A DNA stretch of 64,000 nt, taken from NCBI GenBank assembly GCA_937890825.1, contig CALADS010000005.1, positions 1-64,000 on the forward strand, written 5' to 3'. Origin of the DNA: an uncultured Bacteroides sp. Its GTDB lineage: Bacteria > Bacteroidota > Bacteroidia > Bacteroidales > Bacteroidaceae. The translations under genes and the position numbers were made by a program. The stretch's first letter is position 1. Every line of letters starts with the position of its first letter. Below, one piece after another: positions 63,070 to 64,000 of this stretch. The notes under the pieces were generated by a model. That model was not told where the DNA came from. It was given only the letters and a program-made list of their open reading frames with translations, and searched no databases.

Positions 63070-64000
63070 ATGAGTACAATCTTAGAATTAGCTCCGCAGA
63101 ATGTGTGGAAGCATTTTTATGCACTGACGCAGATTCCCCGTCCATCCGGACATATGGAGAAGATTACCGAGTTTCTGGTTAATTTCGGTAAAGGACTGGG
63201 TTTGGAAGCGTTGGTAGATGAAGCGGGTAATGTGATTATCCGCAAGCCTGCCACTCCAGGCATGGAAAACCGTAAGGGAGTTATTCTGCAAGCGCACATG
63301 GATATGGTGCCGCAGAAGAACAATGATACTGTACACGACTTTACTACAGACCCCATTCAGACGTATGTGGATGGCGATTGGGTGAAGGCGAAGGGTACTA
63401 CTCTGGGCGCTGACAACGGTATGGGGGTAGCAGCTATCATGGCAGTATTGGAAGCTCAGAATTTGAAGCACGGACCGCTGGAAGCCTTGATTACCAAAGA
63501 CGAGGAAACGGGAATGTTTGGTGCTTTCGGTTTGAAACCGGGCACGTTGCAGGGGGAGATTCTCTTAAATTTGGATTCGGAAGATGAAGGTGAACTTTAT
63601 ATTGGTTGCGCCGGTGGAGTGGATTTCACGGCTACGCTGGAATATAAAGAAGAGGCTCCTGCTGAAGGATGGGTGGCTCGACGAATTACCCTGAAAGGAT
63701 TGAGAGGCGGACATTCCGGTCTGGAAATCAATCAAGGACGTGGCAATGCCAACAAATTACTGGCACGTGTGGTGCATGATTTACTGATAGAGTTTGATTG
63801 TCAGTTGGCTGCCTTCGAAGGCGGTAATATGCGCAATGCCATCCCGCGCGAAGCACACGCTGTACTGGTGTTCAATCCGGAAGATATGGAAGACCTGAAT
63901 AATTATATTCAGGAGTATGAAGCACAGATTGCAGCTGAATATGAAACCATTGAAAGCGGTATCAGCCTGAAAATAGAAGAGGTGGCTATGTCGGAATCGG
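63070..64000 (+). CDS. pepD: Aminoacyl-histidine dipeptidase (PepD), partial
   Basis: About 310 residues are present, and the gene runs off the window end. It starts MSTILELAPQNVWKHFYALTQIPRPSG. M20-family metal ligands are visible: His in ILQAHMDMV, Asp in GADNGMG, the catalytic/metal Glu pair in TKDEETGM and Asp in LNLDSEDEGEL. The start of the dimerisation domain is GLRGGHSGLEI. It hydrolyses Xaa-His and other dipeptides in the cytosol. Full PepD proteins are about 485 residues. Confidence 0.93.
   Translation, partial: MSTILELAPQNVWKHFYALTQIPRPSGHMEKITEFLVNFGKGLGLEALVDEAGNVIIRKPATPGMENRKGVILQAHMDMVPQKNNDTVHDFTTDPIQTYVDGDWVKAKGTTLGADNGMGVAAIMAVLEAQNLKHGPLEALITKDEETGMFGAFGLKPGTLQGEILLNLDSEDEGELYIGCAGGVDFTATLEYKEEAPAEGWVARRITLKGLRGGHSGLEINQGRGNANKLLARVVHDLLIEFDCQLAAFEGGNMRNAIPREAHAVLVFNPEDMEDLNNYIQEYEAQIAAEYETIESGISLKIEEVAMSES

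Overview
The window looks like chromosome of a gut Bacteroidaceae bacterium (Bacteroides/Phocaeicola). The signs are several SusC/SusD pairs, Bacteroidetes-type promoters (TTTG, about 19-20 bp, TAnnTTTG) in front of tRNAs and genes, lipoproteins with SCS/SCD-type lipoboxes, class I fumarase with malate dehydrogenase, and DUF4954 and AAA-ATPase_like/PD-(D/E)XK genes. The species cannot be fixed by reading alone.

Layout. 1-14.9 kb is mostly housekeeping: partial tRNA-Phe, malate dehydrogenase, a CvfB-like S1 protein, a five-gene MacAB-TolC-like efflux operon (minus strand), ROK glucokinase, tRNA-Lys, an AI-2E-type permease, thymidine kinase, RsmI, a coiled-coil lipoprotein, a YjjG-type phosphatase and a MarC protein. 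15-33.2 kb is a SusC/SusD region. It holds one ordinary SusC-SusD pair and then two back-to-back SusC-SusD-lipoprotein units separated by a tyrosine recombinase. The minus-strand SusC of this pair has no signal peptide or promoter. It begins exactly at a 29-bp sequence that recurs, inverted, inside the intact plus-strand SusC. This is the signature of a phase-variable switch in which inversion of about 1.8 kb moves the promoter and 5' coding end from one SusC to the other. 33.3-38.4 kb carries HflX, a DUF4954 beta-helix protein and fumarase.

38.4-46.7 kb is a three-gene FtsX-type ABC operon divergent from an NtrC-like regulator and its histidine kinase. Between them I can read a sigma-54 promoter and two perfect 17-bp palindromes spaced two helical turns apart, so the circuit can be proposed directly from sequence. 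46.7-50.2 kb has a heparinase II-like (PL21) lyase and a membrane-anchored coiled-coil protein. 50.2-51.2 kb has no convincing gene, but contains two structured segments, one of them a promoter-to-terminator RNA of about 330 nt.

51.2-61.4 kb is the most unusual part: an A+T-rich, tightly packed eight-gene operon. It encodes a vWA-like lipoprotein, a small membrane protein, a tubulin/FtsZ-like protein, a 1112-residue protein with an actin/Hsp70-type ATPase domain, a single-pass membrane protein, a MotA/ExbB/ZorA-like channel subunit with a long coiled-coil tail, a MotB/ZorB-like partner, and a trypsin-like protease lipoprotein. It resembles Zorya only in its motor pair and lacks ZorC, ZorD and ZorE. 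I do not recognise the whole as a named system; an envelope-spanning, ion-driven defence or stress machine is a reasonable hypothesis. The window ends with an AAA-ATPase/PD-(D/E)XK protein and the first part of a PepD dipeptidase.
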